A DNA stretch of 33,634 nt from Phallusia fumigata (lineage: Eukaryota > Chordata > Ascidiacea > Phlebobranchia > Ascidiidae), in the NCBI GenBank assembly GCA_008931825.1, contig QXVZ01008160.1:1-33634 (forward strand). The letters are read 5' to 3'. Under the pieces are notes generated by a model that had not been told where the DNA came from, made no database searches, and saw nothing but the letters and a program-made list of their open reading frames with translations. A program made the position numbers and the translations under genes. This document shows, in pieces, positions 24,049 through 33,634 of the stretch. The number at the start of each line of letters is the position of its first letter. Position 1 is the stretch's first letter.

Positions 24049-26616
24049 TTATTTTTGTGTTTGCTGCTGGGTGCCCAGAATCGTAGAAATCTGCTCTTTC
24101 CAAGCCTCTTGCGTCTTTTCCAGTTCGTTTATTTTGTCTTCTTTTGTCGTAACCTTTTTAGAAAGTTGCTCTATTTCGTTTTCTTTTGTTTGTACTTCAG
24201 TTGTCAGCCGTCGTACTTCTTCTATGTAGTTTGCGACAATTTCATTGTGCTGTTTCTTTGTAATCTTCAGTTCCTTATCGTTGTTGCGGTCCTTGTTTTC
24301 CAAAACGCGCGTTGCTAAAGCGGAAGAAAAGGAATTGTAAATGAGGCTCATGTTGCTCTTCAACCTGTTTTTGTATTCCATGACCAAATCATGGCTACCC
24401 GGACTGTTGTCGAAATCTCGCAACGTGTTCTGCTCAAGGGCCTGATGGTATTGGTGATATTCAAATAGTGAATCAAAGGATTTTGAATCCTGCAAATTAT
24501 TGAACGCAAGGGTTACAAAAAGTAGAACGATCCAAAAGAAATTCCCAATTGTGCTTACCTCGGTCATAGTTTTTTCGTACTCAGTTGCCTTTGTTTTCCA
24601 AAGTCTTTCCAGTTGAAACGTGGCCATTGACTAGAAAAAAATTGTACCAAGTAGTAAACTTGAATGTGGAAAAAAGTTACCTTGAAAATAAAACTACAAG
24701 CAAGTAGATCTAAAACACGTAGCAAAAAGTTTATTTGAGTTCAGTAAGGTTAAACATTTTCGTGCCCTGAAAATGCGTTAATTCCAGTTGTGTGACCTAC
24801 AGTCGGCAAGTGGAGAGACTTTACATTCTTTGCGTAACTCAACTAAATTTGCCAAAGAATTGAAAATATGTATTTTAATAAACAATAAAGTGTGCAAACC
24901 TTGCCAAGTTTTAAAGGATCCGGAAATTCGTCGCTCAGCAATTGATCACAGCAGGATATAACATAGTTATACACTTGATTACGATCGAGCACATCTCCGT
25001 TAAGTGTCATTGGACGTACACTTTGCTTCAGCCAATCAAACATATTGTAAACATGCTGTAAAAAGGCTTCACCAACCTCTAATTGCACACACATGGATTT
25101 TGTGATTTTTCAAATTAAGGTTGTATACTTGTTTATGCGACTTACCCAACAAATCAACCGGCCGTGTTTCTTCTTTACTTCGTGGTGTCACGCTTTCTTT
25201 TGGGGTCGGAAAATGCGATACTCTACTCTGTGTAAACATGTCAACTTTTAAACTCCCTAGATCTGTCTCCCCGATGGAATGCTCTGCCTCATTTCCCTCG
25301 CAGTCCAAGCGGTCGCGGATAAAGAAGACCAAGTCCTGTCAAATAAAGCAGTCAAGTAGAAGAACCTAGAGTGGGTTTACGGCATGAAAAAATTTAAATA
25401 ACGAACCCCAAATACAGCTTTTGGCCCTCCTCGATTTAAATAGTTGGCAACATCCTTCAAAAACTAAACATGGAAACAAAATCGGGTGGTTAAATTTCTT
25501 TTCATTTATTTTGTAGTTTCTATGATATAACAAACAACGTAAAAAGTTACACACAATAACTTACACTAAAGTTTTCGCTTTCCGCCACGTATGTTTGTGT
25601 AAATCTGTTGTAGACAAGATGCGAGCTCATAATGGTGGCAAGAGTAAATATCTGAGAACACTCCTTCTTGGAGGTTTGGCTGTCGGACATCCCCTGTGTA
25701 TCCATCAAGTAAAGGGCGACCTGTATAAAATATATACACGTAGTTTTTGTTCTCAATTTTCTAATAACTATCAATTAAGTTTTGTTGCATTGAATTTCTG
25801 AAAAGAAAATACTTTGTAATCCACCGTGCCAGTCGAAGTTGAGAGAAAAAAGGGTTCTTCTAAAATCCATATTCCTTTGGTGTCGGCGGTTCTTCCATGT
25901 TTCCAGCCAAACACCGACATTAATGGTTCTGTATTCTTCCATATGCTCCACTTTTTGACCGGCATGCCCTACCGAAAAAAATCACATTTATCGATTCTGG
26001 CGATTGTTGTATTTCAAAATTGTTTATGAACAGACCAAACCTTGTTTTTCAAAATGGCAGGCATTAGACAAAAGGCAACAAACAACCTATTAGAATTAAA
26101 CATTGCTTTGTTGCAGAGCATTTTTTCGATTGTGGCGTCGTGTACAATTTGATATTTTTGAAGACTATATAAATGCTATCATGACTTCTCTGGTGACGTG
26201 AAACACAAGTTTCTTCAAACCAAGGGGAAAATTTGCTTCATTTACTCATTCCATATCGAACAATTAGTCAATAGTGTGAACAATGCTAGTATTTGCACCT
26301 TAATTTGTAGGTGTACAAACATATTTAGTAAGAGGGATTTTCCACTTCCTTTACTCCCGCAGATTGCAATGATCGAAATTGGATGTCCCAAAGCATTATT
26401 AAGAGCTGTTTTCAAGCCATGTTTATCGAGTTCAAGCTTTTGGTTCTTGCCTGTTTTAAGTATTTGAATTGCTTTTCGTTCCGCTGAAACAAATATAAAT
26501 AGTTGTCTATAGATTGCGTGCATTTATTAGTTTTAAAGGTTTCATGAAAGTTACTTACTACATACATAGTATGTAAAAGGAGACAAATAAAAGACGGCTC
26601 TCAACTCCATTGTCAT
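24049..26616 (-). CDS. Atlastin/GBP-type dynamin-superfamily GTPase A with C-terminal coiled coil
   Basis: Exons in coding order on the minus strand: 26483-26299, 25968-25813, 25720-25565, 25463-25407, 25335-25146, 25078-24900, 24630-24559, 24489-24049, plus an uncertain first exon 26616-26559. These give about 477 residues without the N-terminus. The GB1/RHD3-type G domain has a P-loop GSKGSGKS (G1), a TKGIW stretch (switch I), MDTQG (G3) and FFIRD (the G4-like RD motif). Then come an atlastin-like helical domain (exon pair 25078-24900 and 24630-24559) and a coiled coil to the stop. Atlastins fuse ER membranes through dimerising GTPase domains and a membrane hairpin. I see no such hairpin here, so it is probably soluble or recruited. 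The arginine of the atlastin/GBP P-loop (arginine finger) is a glycine. The paralogue's tiny ATG exon aligns here with TTG at about 27020, so the start is unclear. The exon at 26616 (phase 1 donor, hydrophobic N-terminus) is my alternative. Confidence 0.75.
24118..24201 (-). repeat. Two 14-residue coiled-coil repeats in GTPase A
   Basis: Units at 24201-24160 and 24159-24118 encode the double-heptad pattern xxVxxKExxIxxLx. The paralogue B has four such units. Confidence 0.6.
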
Positions 26617-27219
26617 TGTTATTTGTATGAGCTTAACTTTGAATGTGACGAAACGTTGATGTTTTACTATTGCGTTCAAATGACATCGTGCTAGACCTAA
26701 CTGCCAGATATGGTTTTCGTTTTTAATCAAATGCATTTTAACATTTATTTAGAAATCTACGCAGCGTATAAACCTACCAGACTTAAATTCAAAATACACC
26801 TATAAATTTAAAATGTTAACGCATTTTTTCAACAATAATCAAGGGTTTGCACAGAACTGAAGTATATCTTTCATTCAAATTCACCCCGGAAATGACAAAT
26901 ACTGAAAAGGTGCACCAGGTCGTCTTAGAAACATGTAGTTTATAGAGAATAACACTGCATATACCATCGAGAGTCACGCCATACCACACGCGACACATCC
27001 AACGCGCGAACTACCTGACAAAAGATAATACGTGAATCAGACTTTAGCTTGTAGCACATATTGCAAGGCTTAACTGCGTTTTACCCAGCTAGGCCCCCAT
27101 GCAGAAGGTTTAAGTCTGTATTAGCATTGCGTGCCATTTTTAATAATTCTGTATTTTTTTAAAGTTATTTTAAATTTCGCGGTATCTTTCAGAAAAAGGG
27201 ATATCTTTTCTTACTTTTN
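26617..27219. promoter_or_regulatory. 5' region of GTPase A, up to a contig join
   Basis: This includes the counterpart of the start exon of GTPase B: near 27013-27020 the minus strand reads TTGTCAG|GTAG where B has ATGGCAG|GTAT. A shared TGTCGCG...TGTGGTATG block follows (near 26995-26975 here, 31784-31768 in B). It ends at the N at 27219. No independent gene is visible. Confidence 0.35.
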
Positions 27220-27773
27220 ATATGAATGCAAGGCCGGCTTAACGCATGAGTTTGGTTATCATTTGGCCTGACGATCCACGAAGCACGAGACTCAATCCAT
27301 TTACGCATCCGTTCAGTATCTCTCACCCTTGTTGACAACATTTTGCGACAGTTAGTAATTTTATCATCCATTTATTTTTATTCATTTGTGCATTTCCTGC
27401 ATGCTGCCACAGGGGCCCGTTTAGCTTACAACGGGCGGTTTTAATGCTGGTTATCGAATCGAACCTGGGACCTCTTGGTAGCATGGTTTTTCCAACGATT
27501 AGTTTTCGAGTCATGTGTTTGCGACGGAAGTGGGGTCGCTTTGATGCGACTGTAAAAATGACCTCAGCTCTCATATGTTGTCTCTGTTGACATTTAATGG
27601 CAAACCCAAATATGATTAAATGGTTCCTAACATTTTAGCATTAGTATGGTCCAATGTCGTCTTGTAAAAAAACATTTTGTACTGTTTGTGTGCAATTTGC
27701 GGGAACAACACGCACCCAATACCAAAACTTCTTTCTGTACCAGAGTTTGTGTGCGATGTCATGAGATAAAAAA
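27220..27773 (+). repeat. 554-base direct repeat, copy 1 (mis-scaffolded contig)
   Basis: This is a small contig bounded by Ns at 27219 and 27774, apparently identical to 28074-28627. It is almost certainly a redundant contig of the same locus. Confidence 0.8.
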
Positions 27774-27774
27774 N

Positions 27775-29087
27775 TGTAAGCTGGAATAGAGCTGGAATAA
27801 ACTTGATATAATGGAACTTTGTACGATTTTAGAGAGCCAGAAGCCAATGCATTCAACCAAAATACCCTAACGTGGCAACGAAACTTTTTTCTTTCACAAT
27901 AGTTGACTTTGGCCATCCTTCTGCTAGTTCAGCTGATATAACATAGTGGCTTCCAATGAACTTGGGCACCAAACTTACTGTTTGCAAACCATTACAATCG
28001 GTGTTTCAGTTTTTTTCTTGTTGCTAGAAATCTGTAATATATCAACATCCCCCAAAAAACTTTTGTATTAACGATATGAATGCAAGGCCGGCTTAACGCA
28101 TGAGTTTGGTTATCATTTGGCCTGACGATCCACGAAGCACGAGACTCAATCCATTTACGCATCCGTTCAGTATCTCTCACCCTTGTTGACAACATTTTGC
28201 GACAGTTAGTAATTTTATCATCCATTTATTTTTATTCATTTGTGCATTTCCTGCATGCTGCCACAGGGGCCCGTTTAGCTTACAACGGGCGGTTTTAATG
28301 CTGGTTATCGAATCGAACCTGGGACCTCTTGGTAGCATGGTTTTTCCAACGATTAGTTTTCGAGTCATGTGTTTGCGACGGAAGTGGGGTCGCTTTGATG
28401 CGACTGTAAAAATGACCTCAGCTCTCATATGTTGTCTCTGTTGACATTTAATGGCAAACCCAAATATGATTAAATGGTTCCTAACATTTTAGCATTAGTA
28501 TGGTCCAATGTCGTCTTGTAAAAAAACATTTTGTACTGTTTGTGTGCAATTTGCGGGAACAACACGCACCCAATACCAAAACTTCTTTCTGTACCAGAGT
28601 TTGTGTGCGATGTCATGAGATAAAAAAATTGTTGTTAATGTTTCTGTAACTCAGAATATTTGCCAAACCCTTTTTTTGCCATGAATTAAGAGCTAATTAC
28701 ATGATAAGCAACAAGTTTATTGAACATTGTGACAATCAGACGTCGAAAGTTTAAACGTTTTGTCAAAATATCACAGGCTGTTATGCCAGATTGCATAGTG
28801 AGCTGACAATTGATCTGGTGACCATCTTTTTAATCTAAAAAAAACCAAGCTTATCTAGAAACGCAAAAATACACACAAAAACATTGTTATCTTGACATGC
28901 GCTAACCAATACAAGACGTTTTCATTACAATACTACAATAAGCATTCCAACGCATAAACTTTTCAACAATTCGATAAACTACCATAGCAGATGCAAAACT
29001 TCTGGCAGTATTTGCTCAGGTTTATGCATCCATCACCAACTGTTTTGGACTTTCTTTTTTGATTGTCTTTAGCGTGTCTTCAAATCT
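27775..29087. repeat. Right arm of the tandem duplication, 3' flank of GTPase B
   Basis: This is colinear with about 22551-23815. The left limit is set by the contig join at 27774, so the true duplication breakpoint is not visible. No coding exon is seen. Confidence 0.6.
28074..28627 (+). repeat. 554-base direct repeat, copy 2
   Basis: This matches 27220-27773 and is continuous with flanking sequence on both sides, so it is the genuine placement. It is also the right-arm counterpart of about 22820-23400 in the older tandem duplication. Confidence 0.8.
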
Positions 29088-29213
29088 TTATGAGTTTTTC
29101 GGTTCCGACGCATTCGACGTAGGTGTGGCTTGGTTACGTTCAACTCGATCTATTTGCCGCTGCTGGTTGCCTAGAATTGTAACAATCTGCTCTTCCCAAG
29201 CCTCTTGCGTCTT

Positions 29214-29381
29214 TTCCATGTGGTTGATTTTGTCATCTTTTTTGTTTACTTCCGTAAACAGTTCTTCTATTCTGATTTCTTTTTTCTTTACTTCTGCAAT
29301 CAATTGTTCTGTTCTAGTTTCTTTTTTCTTAACCTCTGTAATCAGTTGTCCTATTTCGTTTTCTTGACTTTTTACTTTTGT
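29214..29381 (-). repeat. Four 14-residue coiled-coil repeats in GTPase B
   Basis: There are four 42-base units: 29381-29340, 29339-29298, 29297-29256, 29255-29214. The middle two are nearly the same (EVKKKE...R.E.L). Two units beyond those in paralogue A indicate in-frame tandem expansion of a double heptad. Confidence 0.65.
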
Positions 29382-31488
29382 TGTCAAACGTTGCACTTCT
29401 GCTCTTTGGTTTGCGGCAACTTCATTGAGCTGTTCCTTTATCATTTTTAGATCCTTTTTTAGATCCTTGTTTTTGTTGTGGTCCTTGTCTTCCAAAACCC
29501 GCTTTGCGAAAGCGGAGGAAAAGGAATTATAAGTGTGGTTCATGTTGTTCTTCAACCTGTTTCTGTATTCCATGACCAAATCATGGCTTTCCGGTTTGGG
29601 ACTGTTGTCGAAATCTTGCAACGTGTGCTGCTCAAGGCGCTGGTGGTGTTGGTGGAAATCAAATACAAAATCAAATTCTTGAAACGTCTGTAATTTTTAA
29701 ACACAAAAGGTTGCAAAACTGGAACGATCCCAAAAAATGCCCAATTGTGTTTACCTCGGTCAAAGTTTTTTCGTACTCAATTGCCTTTGTTTTCCAAAGT
29801 CTTTCCAGTTGAAACGTTGCCATTGACTAAAAAATGAACTGAAGTGGTTAAATGTGGAAAAATTACCTTAAAAATAAACTACAAGCAAGTATATCTAAAT
29901 CAGGTAGCAAAAATGTTTATTTTAGTTTCATTGAGGTTAAACATTTGCCCCAACAATGCCTTAATTTCAATTGTGTGACCTGCAGCCGGAACGTGTAGAG
30001 AATTCACGTTCTTTGCGTTATTTTTATTAAACAACGAATGGCGCAAACCTTGCCAAGTTTGGAAGGATCCGGAAATTCGTCGCTCAGCAATTGATCACAG
30101 CAGGATATAACGTAGTCATACAGTTGCTTACCACCGAGCACCTCCCCATTAAGTTTTAATGGACGTACGCATTGCTTCAGCTTGTTAAACTCTTTGTCAA
30201 CACGTTGAAAAAAGGCGTCGCCAACATCTAATTCGAAACACATGGATTTTATTTCAAAGAATTTTTGTATCATTCCAGGGTTAAGTCGTATTCTTTTAAA
30301 ATGACTTACCCGAATAATCAACCGGCCGTGCTTCTTCTTTTCGTGCTGTCACGCTTTTATTGGGAGTCGGAAATTTTGATATTCTACACTGTGCAAACAT
30401 ATCAGTTTCGAAGTTCGCTGCATCTCTCTCGCCGATGGAATGCTCTGCCTCATTTCCATCGCGGATAAAGAAGACCAAATCCTATCAAGAAAATATGTCA
30501 GGCCTGAGCTTCTAATGTGTTCAACCAGAGAAATTTAAATTAAGTTATTGGTATACGGTCTGATAAAAAACTAATTAAACAACAAACCTGAAAGACATCT
30601 TTTGGCACTCCTTGATTCAAATAAATGCCGATCTCCTTTAAAAACTAGAAGTAAAAACAAGGTAGGGGTTTAGACTCAATATGCTTTGTAGTTAATATGA
30701 CATGACACGTATGTGACAATTTACACAAAAAATGTCGCGATACGGCGCTTCCTTTTTTCCAGTGATGTTGAAGACAAGGTGCGAGCTCATAAGGGTGGCA
30801 AGAGCAAATATCTGCAAACATTCCTTTTTTAGGGTTTGACTGTCGGACATCCCTTGTGTGTCCATTAAATAAAGGGCGACCTGCAAAATATTATTTAGCA
30901 TAGTCTGTCAGCGACAAACTAACAATTACAACCAACCTTGCCATTCGTTGTTTCGATCATAAAAGGTTTGTCTAAGATCCATATTCCTTTAGTGTCGGTT
31001 CTTGTTCCATCTTTCCAGTCAAACGCCGACAAATATGTTTTGGACCGAAAAGGAATCCACGATTCGTGGGCATGCCCTTAACAGGCAAAAAATCGGTATG
31101 GTAGTATTTTTTGTGTATTTAATATTTTCTTGACTCTTGGTTATCGTAAAAGTTTCCTTGAATCAAGAGACAAATCAACTTGATTTACTTACTGCATATC
31201 ATACAATCAGTATTATTTCTACCTTAACTTGAAGGTGTAGAAACATATTAAGTATGAGGGATTTTCCAGTTCCCTTGTCCCCACAAATGGCAATAATCGA
31301 AACCGGATAGCCCCAGGCATGAGTCAGAGCTATTTTCAAGCCACGTTTGTCGAGTTCAAACTTGTTTTTCTTGCCTCTTTTTAGTATTTGAATTGCCTTT
31401 GGTTCCTCTGAAACATATGTATGATGTAAACACTTCTAAAGAGTTTATGATTTGTTATTAGTTTTTACATTTAATTGGTTTGTGCGGT

Positions 31489-31776
31489 CTATTTGTACAC
31501 AACCTGAATACAGTATTTGTTCGTGGTTTTTTGACCCAGGTAGGGGTGATTTTTTAAATCAGGGTACCTGACTACGATCCACTGTACAAATTCATCCCAG
31601 ATACCTTTTTGTTCTGCGACCCTCCGGATGCTGTTGCTATTAAGTGCACTAAACTTTACATTTTCTTTTCCGTATTTGCCAAAAAGATTTGCTACTTGTC
31701 TGGTGATTCTTGACCACAATCGCACGGTTAACGAAAGCCCTTCGTATAAAACTTTACACAGTAAGTAACATACCAC
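31489..31776 (-). other. 95-codon open frame inside the first intron of GTPase B
   Basis: The frame is open and protein-like, with a Trp/Asp-rich centre (GIWDEFVQWIVVRYPDL). It starts 15 bases inside the intron after the 7-base first exon. It could be an exon of an alternative transcript, a remnant of an inserted gene or chance. No donor in the phase needed to splice onto the P-loop exon was found, and the equivalent intron of GTPase A has nothing similar. I cannot name a domain. Confidence 0.25.
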
Positions 31777-31799
31777 ATCGCGACAAACATACCTGCCAT

Positions 31800-32064
31800 A
31801 ATCCTGTCTAGCTGTTTGTTTTTCCTGCCAGAAGCTTTTTTGTTACTTTGACCGCCGTTTTAATCAATCCAATACACACATACTACAAACCAATACCGGC
31901 GTCCCAGGCTACTTTTGTAACCCACGCATTGGTGAAAATGAGCGGGTCATACTACCTGAGATGGCGACATGCGTCACCTTACCTCCAACGCACGCGACAT
32001 TCGGAAGTCGCGTCACATAATAAAATGACTGCATGAATCATTGCAGATAGACAGCACACTGGCT
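31800..32064. promoter_or_regulatory. Gap between GTPase B start and the retrotransposon remnant
   Basis: This short region upstream of the GTPase B start codon presumably holds its promoter. I could not delimit an LTR here, although one might be expected downstream of the gypsy integrase end. Confidence 0.25.
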
Positions 32065-33634
32065 CTAAGTGGAAACAGGCAGCCTACTCGTTAACGTAAA
32101 ACGCTTTAAACACTTTGCAGGGGCGCCATTATCGATGAAGTTAGCATCTTTGGTAATGCAATGAAATGTGCACTTAGTGACTGACCAATTATCGACTTGT
32201 AAATCCGACATAGCTAAATCGCTTTGCGTGGGCTTAGGTCTGTCAACTGAAATCGTTTCGGGTCGACCACCTAAGTCCACTATAAAAGCTTTCGGCCCAG
32301 CTTTAATTACTTTGTATTGCCCATCGTATGGCGGCGTCAAGGTATGCGATGGCAGTCTTTTTGAATACAAACAAATTTGGTGGTTAACAAATTCCCTGGA
32401 ACAGCTGGCATATGTCGCGAGTGACGGAAGATTCGACCGGGATCTGCTTGCATATCGAATATCGCAGAGTCGGAAGTAGTGTTGATAAATTTGAAGAAGT
32501 TGCTTTCAGCGGAGTGATGTCTCTTGGTATGCGTATTCGAGCGCCATACACAAGTTCGGCGAGAGACGCTTGCAATTCTTTCTTTGGAATGGTTCTAATC
32601 CCCAGAAGAACCCATGGTAACTTATCAAGCCGGTTGGAATTGTTCAGAATCATAAAAGCACTTTTTTGGTGTGTGTGAAATCGTTTCACCAAGCCATTTG
32701 ATAGCGGATGAAAAGATGTAGTACAGTTTGATGCCAGAGCTGATTCAACGTTGACCAAAGTTCTGAAGTGAATTGCGTCCTTTATTGTTATGGCTTCGAG
32801 CCACTTTGAAACCCGGTCTACAATTGTAAAAGATTTGTATATCTTTGGGGATGAAGCAACTGCCCAACTATGTGGATGTTCAAATGGCTGAAACGAAGGA
32901 CATTCATTCAAAGGAGCGCGAACGTGCTGCTGAATTTTAGACCGTTGACACGTTAACATTGCTTCGTCCATAGCGCATTCAGTGTCACTTAAACTCTGAT
33001 GCAGTCAGCTTGCTGGTAGCTCGTGCTGATAGTATCACTCAGGTTCAGCTTGGAAATTGCGGTTCTATATGATTGAATTTCATCTTGTGCTTATTGCTGG
33101 GGTGTGGCTAGTGACTTGTAATTAAAATAAAAACAATTGCGAACGCCCGCAAGCAGGGATGTGAAAAGTGCATCCGCCACGCAGTTGCTTTGACCATCGA
33201 CGTGTTGAACGTCAGTTGCGAACTCTGAAATGTATGAAAGGTGACGCCGCTGACCAGGGAAATAAAGCTTTGCTGATTGCAAATGTTTGTGGTTTATGAT
33301 CAGTGTATATGGTGAAAGTCCTTCCAAGAAATACCAGAAGAGACGAACAGCTAAATACATTGCCAGCAGTTCGCGGTCAAAGGTGCTGCATTTAAGTTCT
33401 GCTGGTCGCAGGCGTTCACTGAAAAACGCCAAAGGTCTCTATTGTTTGTTAATGTGTCGTTCTAAAATTGCCTGGATGGCTGCTTGCGACGCATCCACAG
33501 GTAAAGCAGTTTTGCCGCAGGTAGCGGGTGGTTAGTAATGCAGCGTGGGCAAGGGCGTTTTTTGCTTTATCAAAGGCGATTTGCATGCTGGCTGTCCAAA
33601 GTAAGCTCTTCTTATTTCTAGATAGCGCATCGTA
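32065..33634 (-). mobile_element. Decayed Ty3/gypsy LTR-retrotransposon pol fragment (RT end, RNase H, integrase)
   Basis: Read on the minus strand from the right edge, the domains follow gypsy pol order. First is the end of reverse transcriptase (about 33634-33530). RNase H follows (about 33510-33140, with VDAS, DRELLA and VADAL motifs), then a zinc-finger end of integrase (TCQRSK, about 32950), the integrase core (32930-32620) and the C-terminal chromodomain-like region (32370-32200, PPYDGQYKV). The element is dead: a one-base frame change occurs near 33525 and a stop follows near 33435. The RNase H TDHK-type aspartate reads INHK, the integrase catalytic glutamate of the NGLVERFH-type motif reads NGLVKRFH, and the segment with the second catalytic aspartate is deleted. 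The rest of the element is outside the window. Confidence 0.85.

Larger units (their letters stand above)
29088..31799 (-). pseudogene. Atlastin/GBP-type GTPase B with extended coiled coil, frameshifted in one exon
   Basis: Exons in coding order on the minus strand: 31799-31793 (ATG GCA G, a 7-base first exon), 31407-31223, 31076-30937, 30880-30725, 30644-30588, 30481-30310, 30227-30049, 29826-29755, 29687-29088. Each has an equivalent in GTPase A and all flanking intron phases agree. The P-loop is GDKGTGKS, G3 is MDTQG and G4 is FFIRD. The coiled coil is longer than in A (199 against 146 residues in the last exon). Exon 31076-30937 is 140 bases against 156 in A: 12 bases are a codon-multiple difference and 4 are a net deletion near its start. 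The reading frame set by the previous exon therefore hits a stop in this exon, while downstream coding sequence is intact. Either this is a young pseudogene, a sequencing error or an unusual splice. The intact downstream frames favour recent loss or error. Full length would be about 520 residues. Confidence 0.65.

Noticed and set aside
23815-24318. 167-codon plus-strand open frame rich in Phe and Leu
   Set aside because: It lies antisense to the coiled-coil exon of GTPase A. Lys/Glu-rich codons read in reverse give the Phe/Leu pattern.
27323-28428. Two identical 83-codon minus-strand open frames, with a diverged relative at 22990-23211
   Set aside because: The identity is due to the duplicated 554-base contig. 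The frame is not preserved against the diverged copy over its length and shows no domain, so it is repeat-derived.
29059-29693. Plus-strand open frames opposite the last exon of GTPase B
   Set aside because: They are antisense shadows of the coiled-coil coding sequence.
32168-32678. Plus-strand open frames over the right-hand part
   Set aside because: They are antisense to the gypsy integrase remnant, whose minus-strand reading has clear motifs.
1-33634. CRISPR arrays, bacterial operons, rRNA or intact tRNA genes
   Set aside because: No spaced short repeats, no ribosome-binding-site-led gene runs and no complete cloverleaf were seen; the genes are spliced.

Overview
This is eukaryotic, AT-rich, intron-containing DNA. 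Genes are built of short exons (about 60-180 bases, the last exon longer) separated by GT-AG introns of roughly 50-750 bases. The genes, the compactness and near-duplicate allelic contigs differing by SNPs and indels suggest a highly polymorphic invertebrate chordate. A Ciona-type tunicate is my best guess, by inference and not from a database match. Single N characters at 11425, 12394, 14040, 17286, 19005, 27219 and 27774 are contig joins. At five of them (11425, 14040, 19005, 27219 and 27774) flanking sequence is repeated on the other side or nearby, so several 'repeats' here are un-merged overlaps or alleles.

Layout. (1) 79-1678, plus strand: the 3' part of an unrecognised gene with extracellular character. 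(2) 1679-5137: no gene recognised, two CRE palindromes. (3) 5138-7724, plus: a complete seven-exon gene for a four-transmembrane CD20-like (MS4A/TMEM176-type) protein of 255 residues. (4) 7725-15350: mostly no recognisable gene. A weak candidate for a small cysteine-rich multi-exon gene lies at 9929-12559, and a 1.19 kb stretch is present twice around the N at 14040. (5) 15351-17162, plus: a second CD20-like gene lacking its last exons next to the N at 17286. (6) 18458-22293, plus: a third CD20-like gene (284 residues) whose first exon appears twice because two alleles are joined at 19005. (7) 24049-26616, minus: an atlastin/GBP-type large GTPase gene, ending in a coiled coil where atlastins have a membrane hairpin. 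(8) 29088-31799, minus: its tandem paralogue, with a 4-base deletion that breaks the frame in the switch I exon. (9) 32065-33634, minus: a decayed Ty3/gypsy retrotransposon pol fragment running off the window.

The three CD20-like genes share orientation, intron phases and near-identical exon lengths, so they are a tandem gene family. The two GTPase genes and their 3' flanks form a head-to-tail duplication with an offset of about 5.2 kb. Nothing shows that the two families act together. The most unusual content is the GTPase pair: no arginine at the arginine-finger position of the P-loop, no membrane hairpin, a 14-residue coiled-coil repeat that differs in copy number between copies, and start-codon or frame damage. 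Also unusual is a recurring 11-base CRE-containing word, twice placed just inside the same intron of the CD20-like paralogues.
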